From positions 62,001-126,000 of the forward strand of contig OZ025837.1 in NCBI GenBank assembly GCA_964019425.1: a DNA stretch of 64,000 bases. Direction: 5' to 3'. The position numbers and the translations under genes are program-made. Positions 10,810 through 20,871 of this stretch are shown piece after piece. The notes below the pieces were generated by a model, which saw only the letters and a list, made by a program, of their open reading frames with translations, ran no database searches and had not been told where the DNA came from. Source of the stretch: Flectonema sp. DT1601 (lineage: Eukaryota; Euglenozoa; Diplonemea; Diplonemida; Diplonemidae). Position 1 is the stretch's first letter, and every line of letters begins with the position of its first letter.

Positions 10810-13381
10810 TTTTTATTGTTGAAATAAACACTCAAGTCAGTTGGAAAAAACCAAGAAAAAGAAATAAAATAAAACAATAAACAAACCTCAGACTCTAATC
10901 TGTCTACTTTGTTCTGAAACTCTTCAAAGATTCCTTCGTTCTCAGTTAGGATTCCTCGTAGTTCGGTGTCGCACCGTTCAGTGACGCGAGCAGTTTCTTG
11001 CTTTTGACATTCAACCAAACTATTTTTGGATTTGTTTTTGTTATGAAAGAAAGTAAAGTAAACACAATAATAGATAATTTCATAGTGTGGTTTGGACATA
11101 CTCGTCGTACTCTTTCTGAAGCTTCTGGCGCATGACATTCAGTTCAGTCTTGTATTGAATGTCCTGATTTTTGTGTTTTTGATTAAATTAAATTAAAACA
11201 GCGATCACAAGTAGTGTAGTCAAAAAAAAAGTAACATAAAAAAATACCTTTCTCTGAAGATCTCTGGTGATCTCACTGTTTGCCTGCTTGGCTTGTTCAA
11301 AGTCGTCGAGCTGAGACTGCAATTTTTCACGAAGCTCTGCATGTTGCTTCTCCAGCTCGTCTTTTTGCTGCTGCATTTGGTTCATGTCGCTGGCTAACTG
11401 GTTGACCTTTCCTCGCTCTCTACTCAAACTACCGGCAAGTTCATCCATGTTGTCGTGACCGATTTCCTGCATCTTTTGTTTAATGTTTAGAAGTTCCTCA
11501 GCTTGTCCAGATTGAGCGTTCTCGGCCTTTGAGAGACGCTGTTTGGCAGCACGAAGCATGACAGCGTGACGGAAAGCGAACGCCATGTTCTTTTCCTTCT
11601 CTGCCTCAAGTTTTACTTTATATTGTAATGCTTCTGAAGCGGCTTCTTCCAAACGGTCGTTAATTTCGGTACGAGCACGCTCGGCTTCAGCCATCTGCTG
11701 CTGAAGCTCTTCGCGGTCGTGGGCATTCTCTGTGCGGGTCATCTGCTGAGCAGTTTCGTACATTCTCTTCTCTAAGTCAGCAATCATCTTCGCTGTCTCG
11801 TCTTCGTTGATTTGTACCTGATTAACAATAGCTCTGGCACGCATAGCGTATTCAAGTGTTCTGAGAGACTCGTGATGGTTTAAGTGATGAGGACTTACTG
11901 TTGCCATCATAAAGGTCTTCGCGTTACCTCCTAAGTCTTCTCTTAATAACCAAGTAAGTGTTGATTCTCTGTATGGTACTTGTGAACGTGGTTTCTTTTC
12001 AATTAAAGCATCGATAACACGTCTAAGAGTCGTAAGTGACAAGTTAATCTTCTGAGCCTCAATAAGAACAGTACCAGAAGCACCACTACGCTTGACGTTC
12101 TCTGAACCAGCCAAATCAACCAAGTTGATGTTTGCACGACGCTGGTGAGTTGTTGTCTTTGGTCCACCGATACCAACACGAGCTTGTTCGTAGAAAGTTG
12201 TTTGAGTTACAGTAATTCTAAATATGGCGTGAGATCTCGAGGACCTGTCGTTTAGGTTAGTACTAGCAACACTTCTCTCTTGATTACCAGCATTGATAAG
12301 AGCAATTATATCTTCATATGATCTCGGGTTGTGAATACTAATTCCCTCAACGTAAGGACCCTCAGTAGGATGTTCTCTTATCTTTAAGTCTTCAGGGTCA
12401 AGTTTACGAGCTGTACCAGTACCGGCGTACTTAAAGCGTTCGGTGTCTCCCTCGTCGCAGAATTGTCCGAGGAGATCCTTTACCTTTTCGTTATAAATTT
12501 CGTAGAATCGAACACGGACGTCGGCTTTACGACGGAGACCTGCTTGTGATGCCATTTGACCTTTGCGTTCAATTTCATCAAAGAGATCTCTACACAACCT
12601 TGGGATTACTCCCAGTAGCTGTTCATCACATCCATCAGCGTTAGCGATTTGAGAAGGGTCACCCATCATAGTGTGAGTCTTTCCTGATCCAGTCTGACCG
12701 TAAGCAAAGATACAACTGTTGATACCTTCCCATGCTGAGTGTAGAGCAGGTAATCCTGTCACTTCGTAAACCATTTGTTGATCAGCGTATTCTAAGTTAG
12801 ATTTCTGTTGACCACATGACCAGAAGACCTGATCAAAGTTAAATCCATGTTGAATCTCGTACTCCTTCTCGTGATCGAGTAGAAGAACTTGATCAGATCT
12901 CGGCATATCAATTACTGATTGCATGTAGAGACCTCTCTCTTCAACTTCTTGAACTTCTTTATCACTAAAAGGTCTGACTCTAACCAACACTCTAACATTA
13001 GCTGCTTCAGCTGTTGGTGTTGGTTGAGGCATTCCGGAACCGCTTCCTCTTCTGTCTCTTGTTTGCTTTGGTGAGTGTCGGCTCCTGTTTTGTTATATTA
13101 ATTGATATAAAACAACAAATGTTATATAAATAATTAAAAATGAAATATAATAAAACATACGCAGGGGACTGTGATCTCTGATGCAGGGAAGCTCTTCTCA
13201 TAAGTGGCATTTGGTGTTCCGGTGAATCTAACGACCCATCATCAGTCTGACCGCGGTCAACAGATCTCGCAGTCGAGTCCAATGCCGAGGAGTCAACACT
13301 CGCCCTCCGCGCTTTACCAGAGAGTGGTGGGATACCTGGTTTCATTTTCTTCTTCCCTTTAGTTTCCTCGTCTCCGTTCAT
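9627..13381 (-). CDS. Kinesin-3-like motor protein, six exons, about 1107 aa
   Basis: Microtubule motor ATPase. Exons on the complement are 13161-13381, 11248-13084, 11102-11163, 10887-11019, 10706-10776 and 9627-10626; all phases agree. Residues 1-91 are a basic, Ser-rich leader. The motor spans roughly 100-455, with P-loop GQTGSGKT at about 203-210, switch I NDRSSRSHAIF, switch II LVDLAGSE, and the neck-proximal VPYRESTLTWLLREDLGGNA. The last segment and CIFAYGQTGSGKTHTMMG are closest to kinesin-3 motors. The rest is coiled coil with a short CAG/CAA-coded Gln run, then a basic Ser/Pro-rich tail ending HRLSQH. No FHA, PH or CAP-Gly domain follows the motor, which is unusual for kinesin-3. 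The intron before the 71-base exon ends in an (AAC)n microsatellite. Motor identity is firm; subfamily is inference. Confidence 0.92.
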
Positions 13382-13950
13382 CCTTTTGGATGCTAAGAGA
13401 GAGCTAACAGGGTGGCTTTGTGTAACCTTTTTTTAGAAAAAAAATATTATTAAATAAGAAATGATTAAATTTACCTTCTCCCTCAAAAAAGAAGTAACTG
13501 TGTTTGGATTTTTTCAGACATGTATTAACAAATGGAGTTACCATTGTTATCCAACTGAACGCCGTAAGGCATTTTCTCCGCGTAGATTATGGCTGATTTA
13601 ATGAGCCGTCTGCAGACCCAATGTGACGTGGATTCCTATGAACTGCTGACCCTGTTCTTGAGAATTATTAAAATAAAACTTTTCGTTTTAAAAAAAATAA
13701 TTTTTTTTTTTTTTTTCAAAATAAAAGAAAAATAAAAACAAAAAACAAAAGAAAATCGTACGAAAAAATAAAAAGAAAACAGTATCACATCCCATATATA
13801 CGAGATGGAAAACAATAAACAACCTACCGAAGGGGTACTTCGATAGCCAACAGAGTAAAGGTGAGAGAGGAATACAAACAAACAAAATAAACGGGGCGAG
13901 TGCTTATATTAAAACTGCAACTCGACACCCGCATTTAACCAGCACACAGA
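13382..13950. other. Intergenic between kinesin and the right array block; no gene seen
   Basis: Contains the kinesin upstream region. From about 13820 it has a block (GGGGTACTTCGATAGCC onward) that recurs in modified form near 16165, so it belongs to a second type of array 3' flank. Frames across 13636-13885 are Phe-rich artefacts of A/T runs. Confidence 0.5.
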
Positions 13951-14295
13951 CTAGTAGATAACTCTTCTTGGGCTTCCTACAAGAGCATCGTAGTAGTAGG
14001 TTGATGCGTAACGAGGACCTGTGTAGTAGGAATCAGCAGCAGCACGGGCACGCTGGATCGATGCCTCGGTGTTGAGTCTGGAGATCGTCAACTCGGTCTC
14101 AGCGCGAGCTCTTCTGATCGACGCATCAGCTGCGGCGTTGGCGGCAGCGATCGAAGCGTTAGCCTGTGCGTTGGCAGCACGGGCTCTGTAGTCGACATCG
14201 TACACGTGAGTCAAGTAGTCAGCAGTACTGGTGTACGGGTAGATGTAAGTAGATGGCAGATCGTAGGCAGATGGAAGGTATGAGTAGACCGACAT
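13951..14295 (-). CDS. Small Ala-rich helical array protein, copy 6 (Ile113 variant)
   Basis: Same 114-residue protein as the other copies except that the end reads PRRVIY, not PRRVLY. This variant is shared with the copy at 16292-16636. Both have the GGGGTACTTC-type 3' flank, so the two probably derive from one ancestral end-of-block unit. Confidence 0.88.
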   Translation of the reverse strand: MSVYSYLPSAYDLPSTYIYPYTSTADYLTHVYDVDYRARAANAQANASIAAANAAADASIRRARAETELTISRLNTEASIQRARAAADSYYTGPRYASTYYYDALVGSPRRVIY

Positions 14296-14665
14296 TTTTG
14301 AGTTTTTTTTTGGGTAGAACACGAAAGGTGGCTGCGGAGAGAATATGTTAACTAAAAAACAACAACTACAACTCGTGAGTGAGAAACCACTACAAGTTAT
14401 TACTCACTGAGCAACTACTCACAACACATTTTTAGTTATCTCAGTCAGATTTCCATATTTGTTACTTTCTCTGACGTGGAAGAAATGAAGAAGAACTCTC
14501 ACAAGAAAGAAAGAACAGCTCTGAAACACAATAATACAACAATTCCTCACAAGACGGGAACTAAGAATCTGAAGGGATACTTCAGAGGGAGAGTACAAAC
14601 AATATTCGGCATAACAAGTGCCTCAAAACAACAGCTGTTGCTGTTCTTTAATTTAATTACTTTGT

Positions 14666-15010
14666 TTAGTAGAGAACTCTTCTTGGGCTTCCTACAAGAG
14701 CATCGTAGTAGTAGGTTGATGCGTAACGAGGACCTGTGTAGTAGGAATCAGCAGCAGCACGGGCACGCTGGATCGATGCCTCGGTGTTGAGTCTGGAGAT
14801 CGTCAACTCGGTCTCAGCGCGAGCTCTTCTGATCGACGCATCAGCTGCGGCGTTGGCGGCAGCGATCGAAGCGTTAGCCTGTGCGTTGGCAGCACGGGCT
14901 CTGTAGTCGACATCGTACACGTGAGTCAAGTAGTCAGCAGTACTGGTGTACGGGTAGATGTAAGTAGATGGCAGATCGTAGGCAGATGGAAGGTATGAGT
15001 AGACCGACAT
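14666..15010 (-). CDS. Small Ala-rich helical array protein, copy 7
   Basis: Exact consensus protein. It shares with copy 6 the synonymous codon GCT-to-GCTA change in the helix (AGCGTTAGCC on the plus strand, against AGCGTTGGCC elsewhere), which points to local conversion or a recent duplication between these two neighbours. Start-to-start spacing to copy 6 is 715 bases. Confidence 0.88.
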   Translation of the reverse strand: MSVYSYLPSAYDLPSTYIYPYTSTADYLTHVYDVDYRARAANAQANASIAAANAAADASIRRARAETELTISRLNTEASIQRARAAADSYYTGPRYASTYYYDALVGSPRRVLY

Positions 15011-15380
15011 TTTTGAGTTTTTTTTGGGTAGAACACGAAAGGTGGCTGTGGAGAGAATATGTTAACTAAAAAACAACAACTACAACTCGTGAGTGAGGAA
15101 CCACTACAAGTTATTACTCACTGAGGAACTACTCACAACACACTTTTAGTTATCTCAATCAGATTTCCATATTTGTTACTTTCTCTGACGTGGAAGAAAT
15201 GAAGAAGAACTCTCACAAGAAAGAAAGAACAGCTCTGAAACACAATAATACAACAATTCCCTCACATGACGGGAACTAAGAATATGAAGGGATACTTCAG
15301 AGGGAGAGTACAAACAATATTCGGCATAACAAGTGCCTCAAAACAACAGCTGTTGCTGTTCTTTAATTTAATTAATTTGT

Positions 15381-15725
15381 TTAGTAGAGAACTCTTCTTG
15401 GGCTTCCTACAAGAGCATCGTAGTAGTAGGTTGATGCGTAACGAGGACCTGTGTAGTAGGAATCAGCAGCAGCACGGGCACGCTGGATCGATGCCTCGGT
15501 GTTGAGTCTGGAGATCGTCAACTCAGTCTCAGCGCGAGCTCTTCTGATCGACGCATCAGCTGCGGCGTTGGCAGCAGCGATCGATGCGTTGGCCTGTGCG
15601 TTGGCAGCACGGGCTCTGTAGTCGACATCGTACACGTGAGTCAAGTAGTCAGCAGTACTGGTGTACGGGTAGATGTAAGTAGATGGCAGATCGTAGGCAG
15701 ATGGAAGGTATGAGTAGACCGACAT
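15381..15725 (-). CDS. Small Ala-rich helical array protein, copy 8
   Basis: Exact consensus protein. The upstream flank is the second promoter type (AGTTTTGTGTGGATGTGCAG right after the leader), shared with the partial copy at the left edge and with the copy at 17662-18006. An upstream in-frame ATG 24 codons away lies in that flank and is not conserved in the other units. Confidence 0.88.
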   Translation of the reverse strand: MSVYSYLPSAYDLPSTYIYPYTSTADYLTHVYDVDYRARAANAQANASIAAANAAADASIRRARAETELTISRLNTEASIQRARAAADSYYTGPRYASTYYYDALVGSPRRVLY

Positions 15726-16291
15726 TTTTGAGTTTTTTTTAGTTTTGTGTGGATGTGCAGGGTAGCTGTAGGCAAGCAACGGTGAATAAGACAACAATCA
15801 ACAACACAATAAAACAACAACAGAAAATATTCCTCGTATGAGGGGTACTTAAGGAATAAAAAAAATCGAACGGGGGTAGGTACAAACAAAAAACACCGAC
15901 AACACAAAAAGTATCATCAGAATAATAAGAAACGAATAGTCAAGAGTATCTTTTTAGTTTAAATAACTAACTGAGTGAAGAAGAAATAACGTCCTGTTTC
16001 CAACAACCAAACTAATAGTCGTCAGCTTCTCTGATCTCATCTTTTAACAAAACACATCTGAGAAAAGTGAATTAAGAAATAACAGCAACCGCGAACACAA
16101 TAATATAAAATATTTCCTTTATAAACATAATCAGGAAACACAACAAGTGGAATGAAATCAACCGAAGGGGTACTTCAGAAGCAAATAAAAAAAAGGTAAC
16201 GTGAGGGAGGAATACAAACAAATAAAACAAGCGGGCCAAGTGCTCATAACTTATTGCACCGTCGTCCGCAGAATTTTTCTTTTTTTCATAA
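15726..16291. other. Long spacer inside the right array block
   Basis: The first 225 bases duplicate 90-300. The middle is unique AT-rich sequence. From about 16160 it resembles 13835-13920. No gene is visible. It is the only place in the right block where the regular 683-715 base spacing is broken (911 bases). Confidence 0.6.
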
Positions 16292-16636
16292 CTAGTAGAT
16301 AACTCTTCTTGGGCTTCCTACAAGAGCATCGTAGTAGTAGGTTGATGCGTAACGAGGACCTGTGTAGTAGGAATCAGCAGCAGCACGGGCACGACGGATC
16401 GATGCCTCGGTGTTGAGTCTGGAGATCGTCAACTCAGTCTCAGCGCGAGCTCTTCTGATCGATGCATCAGCTGCGGCGTTGGCGGCAGCGATCGATGCGT
16501 TGGCCTGCGCGTTGGCAGCACGGGCTCTGTAGTCGACATCGTACACGTGAGTCAAGTAGTCAGCAGTACTGGTGTACGGGTAGATGTAAGTAGATGGCAG
16601 ATCGTAGGCAGATGGAAGGTATGAGTAGACCGACAT
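16292..16636 (-). CDS. Small Ala-rich helical array protein, copy 9 (Arg81, Ile113 variant)
   Basis: Two replacements relative to the consensus: Gln81 to Arg in the second SI(Q/R)RAR motif, and Leu113 to Ile. Arg81 is also the state in the divergent copy 2, so it is probably ancestral. The upstream flank is the GGGTAGAACACG type but carries a 30-base deletion compared with copies 4, 6 and 7. Confidence 0.88.
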   Translation of the reverse strand: MSVYSYLPSAYDLPSTYIYPYTSTADYLTHVYDVDYRARAANAQANASIAAANAAADASIRRARAETELTISRLNTEASIRRARAAADSYYTGPRYASTYYYDALVGSPRRVIY

Positions 16637-16978
16637 TTTTGAGTTTTTTTTTGGGTAGAACACGAAAGGTGGCTGTGGAGAGAATATGTTAACTAAAAAA
16701 CAACAACTACAACTCGTGAGTGAGGAACTACTCACGACACACTTTTAGTTATCTCAATCAGATTTCCATATTTGTTACTTTCTCTGACGTGGAAGAAATG
16801 AAGAAGAACTCTCACAAGAAAGAAAGAACAGCTCAGAAACACAATAATACAACAATTCCTCACAAGACGGGAACTAAGAATCTGAAGGGATACTTCAGAG
16901 GGAGAGTACAAACAATATTCGGCATAACAAGTGCCTCAAAACAACAGCTGTTGCTGTTCTTTAATTTAATTAATTTGT

Positions 16979-17323
16979 TTAGTAGAGAACTCTTCTTGGG
17001 CTTCCTACAAGAGCATCGTAGTAGTAGGTTGATGCGTAACGAGGACCTGTGTAGTAGGAATCAGCAGCAGCACGGGCACGCTGGATCGATGCCTCGGTGT
17101 TGAGTCTGGAGATCGTCAACTCAGTCTCAGCGCGAGCTCTTCTGATCGACGCATCAGCTGCGGCATTGGCGGCAGCGATCGAAGCGTTGGCCTGTGCGTT
17201 GGCAGCACGGGCTCTGTAGTCGACATCGTACACGTGAGTCAAGTAGTCAGCAGTACTGGTGTACGGGTAGATGTAAGTAGATGGCAGATCGTAGGCAGAT
17301 GGAAGGTATGAGTAGACCGACAT
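16979..17323 (-). CDS. Small Ala-rich helical array protein, copy 10
   Basis: Exact consensus protein with the common GGGTAGAACACG upstream flank. Its DNA differs from copies 9 and 11 at a handful of synonymous positions only. Confidence 0.88.
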   Translation of the reverse strand: MSVYSYLPSAYDLPSTYIYPYTSTADYLTHVYDVDYRARAANAQANASIAAANAAADASIRRARAETELTISRLNTEASIQRARAAADSYYTGPRYASTYYYDALVGSPRRVLY

Positions 17324-17661
17324 TTTTGAGTTTTTTTTGGGTAGAACACGAAAGGTGGCTGTGGAGAGAATATGTTAACTAAAAACAACAATTACAACTC
17401 ACTGAGGAACTACTCACAACACACTTTTAGTTATCTCAGTCAGATTTCCATATTTGTTACTTTCTCTGACGTGGAAGAAATGAAGAAGAACTCTCACAAG
17501 AAAGAAAGAACAGCTCAGAAACACAATAATACAACAATTCCCTTACAAGACGGGAACTAAGAATCTGAAGGGATACTTCAGAGGGAGAGTACAAACAATA
17601 TTCGGCATAACAAGTGCCTCAAAACAACAGCTGTTGCTGTTCTTTAATTTAATTACTTTGT

Positions 17662-18006
17662 TTAGTAGAGAACTCTTCTTGGGCTTCCTACAAGAGCATC
17701 GTAGTAGTAGGTTGATGCGTAACGAGGACCTGTGTAGTAGGAATCAGCAGCAGCACGGGCACGCTGGATCGATGCCTCGGTGTTGAGTCTGGAGATCGTC
17801 AACTCAGTCTCAGCGCGAGCTCTTCTGATCGACGCATCAGCTGCGGCGTTGGCGGCAGCGATCGAAGCGTTGGCCTGTGCGTTAGCAGCACGGGCTCTGT
17901 AGTCGACATCGTACACGTGAGTCAAGTAGTCAGCAGTACTGGTGTACGGGTAGATGTAAGTAGATGGCAGATCGTAGGCAGATGGAAGGTATGAGTAGAC
18001 CGACAT
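17662..18006 (-). CDS. Small Ala-rich helical array protein, copy 11 (end of right block)
   Basis: Exact consensus protein. The upstream flank is the GTGTGGATGTGCAGGG type but diverges after about 50 bases (from 18055), marking the right end of the duplicated DNA. The next gene, the family X polymerase, ends about 230 bases farther on and is read in the same direction. Confidence 0.88.
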   Translation of the reverse strand: MSVYSYLPSAYDLPSTYIYPYTSTADYLTHVYDVDYRARAANAQANASIAAANAAADASIRRARAETELTISRLNTEASIQRARAAADSYYTGPRYASTYYYDALVGSPRRVLY

Positions 18007-18233
18007 TTTTGAGTTTATTTAGTTTTGTGTGGATGTGCAGGGTAGCTGTGCAGGCAAAGTAAGTAAAACAAATTAAACATCAAAAAGACAACATCACTAA
18101 ACCCATTCAGTAAACAACGAACATTAATATTATCTGGAAAAGGAAAAAACAACAAATAAACAGCAGCTCTGTTTCAAATTTAATATTCTAGTAAGAAGAT
18201 ACAAGTGGGAAAACAGAAATGAAAAAAAAAAAA

Positions 18234-20492
18234 CTACAAATCTCTTTCAAGAGGTGTTTTGTAATCAAGACCAATTGCTTTGAAAATATCATTCTCAGTA
18301 TGACATGGTATTGGTGTCCCTTCGTGAACTTTTTCCTTAGCAACTCTAACTACAGGGACTAACCACCTGTCAGACAACGACAAACCCTTCTTCTGACAGT
18401 AAAGTCTCATCGACCTGTTGAAATAATTAGAACCCGTAAAATATAATATCGCAAACGGGTAATGCTCCGGAGAGTAGATTTTTATGTCCAACCGACGATG
18501 GATGTGAGTCCGACAACGAAGCTCCACCGGAGGCAAGTCACCCTCCGGAATATTATCGGCACCGATGTCTGATAAATGGCTAAAAGGACAGATGCTGTTG
18601 TCATCACACATCGGTATTTGACAAACTCCAAAATATGAATCTGGTTCTCCATTCTTCCCGCTCTTTAAAGATTTTGATAAGTCGTCTTTTATAAATCCGG
18701 TTGAGACTAGTTTTCTCGCTACTAATTCCAAAATTCCGTCGTGTTTATTTCCATCTTTTCGTTCACACATTAATATGTCGACGTCTCCACAAGTTTGTTT
18801 ACCCCGTCGGTAACTACCACAGACTTCTATGTCCATCTCAGAGCTATACTCTCTTACGATAGTCGTCACGATGGATTTTATCCCGTCGACTTCAATACGA
18901 GGGATTCGTTCTTGTAGTTCGTCGAAGTATTTAAGTCCGATTTTTTGTTGATCGTTGAGAAGCTCGTCTTTCCTTTGGTGAAGTTCTTCAATTGAACGAA
19001 CCCCATTTGAGTATAGTTTCTGTGCCGTGCTGGGTCCTACTCCCCAAATCTTTCCAAAAGTAGAAATAACCTGAACGTCTTCACACTTTTCTAAGAATCT
19101 CATTTTAGCACAACTTCCTGTGTTAAGAATTTCTTGAATTTTCGCCATCGTTTTGTCTCCAATGCCGTGAACTCCACGAAGGTCATTAGCACTTCGAATG
19201 ACTCCATTCCATTTCTTTATAATTGCTACAGCTTTACCATACGCATACTTCCTCCAATGATCACCAATGTTGGTGTAGGTGTCTTGAAGCTTTTGTAATT
19301 CTGCGATCAGCCTTTCGTTTGTAGGGGGAGAATCTTCACCTTCTTCTGGTTGTTGTTTACCTCGTTGGCAAGCAAAAGGTTTAACTTCTTCTAAGTATTT
19401 TATTTGTCGTTCATTGCGAGTATTTGGTACGTGATACCGAGGAGTTTCTGTTTTATCACACGAAGCTTTTGCAGTAGTCGCATTCTCAAAGAAAACTGGT
19501 ATAAATCCAGTGTTGAATTTCTTCTTGTCAGCATCAGCTTTCGATACAAGAATTGCTTTGTTTTGAACTGTTGGAGATGGAGTTGGTGTTCTTGTTGATA
19601 ACTGATAACCATCAGAGCTGCCGGGTACTTTGAAGTGTCTCAGATCTGAAAGCTGTTTTGACTTAACTGACGCAGTAACCCAATTAGGAGATACAACAAC
19701 AGCTCTGTTGGGCTTGCCTTGTCCTAAACTTTTTAACATCTCAACTGAAGAGAAACCAGTCACAACATGAGTAGCTCTACTGATGTTAATTACAACCTCA
19801 GCTCCGTGTTTCGCTACCAGATTACTTACAACTTTAGCCCTCCTTTTTCCCATGTCTTTTCCACCCTCGACTACTGCTATTCTACAGTTTTTAAATAGAG
19901 TTCCCGCTGATCCTATTTTAACAGAAGCATCGGATTCGACTAAGAAGGAAGTCGGTGTTTTAATTTCATCATACTCCGTGTTAGGACTTGGGATAGTCGA
20001 GTCTTTATGTATTGGAATGTGAGTACGTGGTGGGGTTTGTGGAGTTGTTTTTTGTTCTTTTTTAACAATTTGCTGATCGGATGCAGGCAGTTTTTTTAGT
20101 TTCTCACTCAACGGCATCATCTCAGTTTCAATTTTTAGACGAGTCTTGTCAACGGAATGTAAAGTTTGAAATTTTTCAGTGGGAGTGACATTACTCGTAT
20201 CAAGTGGTGGTGGAGCTGTAACAGGATTTGGTGTTCCTGTTTTCTGATCCTCAAACAGCTTTAGTTGGATAACATCACCTGTTTGTTGATCGTCTGATTT
20301 AAGACGTTTATCAGCACATGTTTCGAATGGATGTCTTTTTTCTTTACTAAAATCCATTTCATCATCACTCTCTGATTTAAACAATTCTTGTGATCTGTCG
20401 TCGCTATCGAGTGTTACAAGAGAGTCTTTACTATTCGTATTTGAGAGAGGTTCATTGTTAATCTCAAATGGTTCCATGTTATAATTATTCAT
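18234..20492 (-). CDS. Family X DNA polymerase with BRCT domain (lambda/mu-like), 752 aa
   Basis: Gap-filling nuclear DNA polymerase of base-excision repair and end joining. Residues 1-190 are acidic, low in complexity and probably disordered. A BRCT domain covers about 199-289 (GKRRAKVVSNLVAKHGAEVV, then the conserved Trp of NWVTASV). The Pol X core runs from about 390: the 8-kDa domain with a helix-hairpin-helix GVHGIGDKTMAKIQ, a second HhH GVGPSTAQKLYSNGV, then CGSYRRGKQTCGDVDILM with metal-binding Asp570 and Asp572. The third aspartate is in RRLDIKIY (about 669), and YFTGSNYFNRSMR follows. Between GVCQIP and HRRLD there is an insertion of about 35 residues not present in vertebrate Pol lambda, with several Cys and His. 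The gene has no introns. Assignment to Pol X is firm; lambda against mu is not decided. Confidence 0.93.
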   Translation of the reverse strand: MNNYNMEPFEINNEPLSNTNSKDSLVTLDSDDRSQELFKSESDDEMDFSKEKRHPFETCADKRLKSDDQQTGDVIQLKLFEDQKTGTPNPVTAPPPLDTSNVTPTEKFQTLHSVDKTRLKIETEMMPLSEKLKKLPASDQQIVKKEQKTTPQTPPRTHIPIHKDSTIPSPNTEYDEIKTPTSFLVESDASVKIGSAGTLFKNCRIAVVEGGKDMGKRRAKVVSNLVAKHGAEVVINISRATHVVTGFSSVEMLKSLGQGKPNRAVVVSPNWVTASVKSKQLSDLRHFKVPGSSDGYQLSTRTPTPSPTVQNKAILVSKADADKKKFNTGFIPVFFENATTAKASCDKTETPRYHVPNTRNERQIKYLEEVKPFACQRGKQQPEEGEDSPPTNERLIAELQKLQDTYTNIGDHWRKYAYGKAVAIIKKWNGVIRSANDLRGVHGIGDKTMAKIQEILNTGSCAKMRFLEKCEDVQVISTFGKIWGVGPSTAQKLYSNGVRSIEELHQRKDELLNDQQKIGLKYFDELQERIPRIEVDGIKSIVTTIVREYSSEMDIEVCGSYRRGKQTCGDVDILMCERKDGNKHDGILELVARKLVSTGFIKDDLSKSLKSGKNGEPDSYFGVCQIPMCDDNSICPFSHLSDIGADNIPEGDLPPVELRCRTHIHRRLDIKIYSPEHYPFAILYFTGSNYFNRSMRLYCQKKGLSLSDRWLVPVVRVAKEKVHEGTPIPCHTENDIFKAIGLDYKTPLERDL

Positions 20493-20871
20493 GGGTATGT
20501 GTGTTGTGTGTTATCAGTAGTAAGAGTAGCAGTAAACAACCTTTCGAACAGACCTCTCAAAAAGTATTTGCTTTTTCTTCTCAAAACATTAGTTTTCTCT
20601 GTTTTTTTTTTTTTTGTTAAAATAAAATTAATTAACTCTGCACAAAATGGTTGCAAAATATAAAAACATATTATTTTCTAACTGACAGTAATTTTTTTTT
20701 TTTTTTTTTTTTTAAAAAAAACTAATAAAAAGATCTATACCAGCTGGGTAGTTTGCTGGAGTTTTTTTTTTTTTATAAAAAAAAAAGAATAACGGAACAA
20801 CAACAACAACATCATCTATACCAGTTCACAACTGGATTTTTTTAATAAAAAAGACAATTAAAGAATGACTC
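20493..20871. other. Intergenic; no gene seen
   Basis: A/T-rich with T runs at 20605 and 20695-20713. Two short similar phrases (CTATACCAGCTGG near 20736 and CTATACCAGTTCACAACTGG near 20816) suggest a small local duplication. Confidence 0.5.

Larger units (their letters stand above)
13951..18006 (-). repeat. Right tandem block of the small-protein array (six units)
   Basis: Start-to-start distances are 715, 715, 911, 687 and 683 bases, all head to tail. Spacers carry the same conserved blocks as the left block. The two blocks are separated by about 10.8 kb that includes the retroelement fossil and the kinesin gene. Either a single array was split by insertion or rearrangement, or a segment was copied to a second site. 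Confidence 0.9.
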
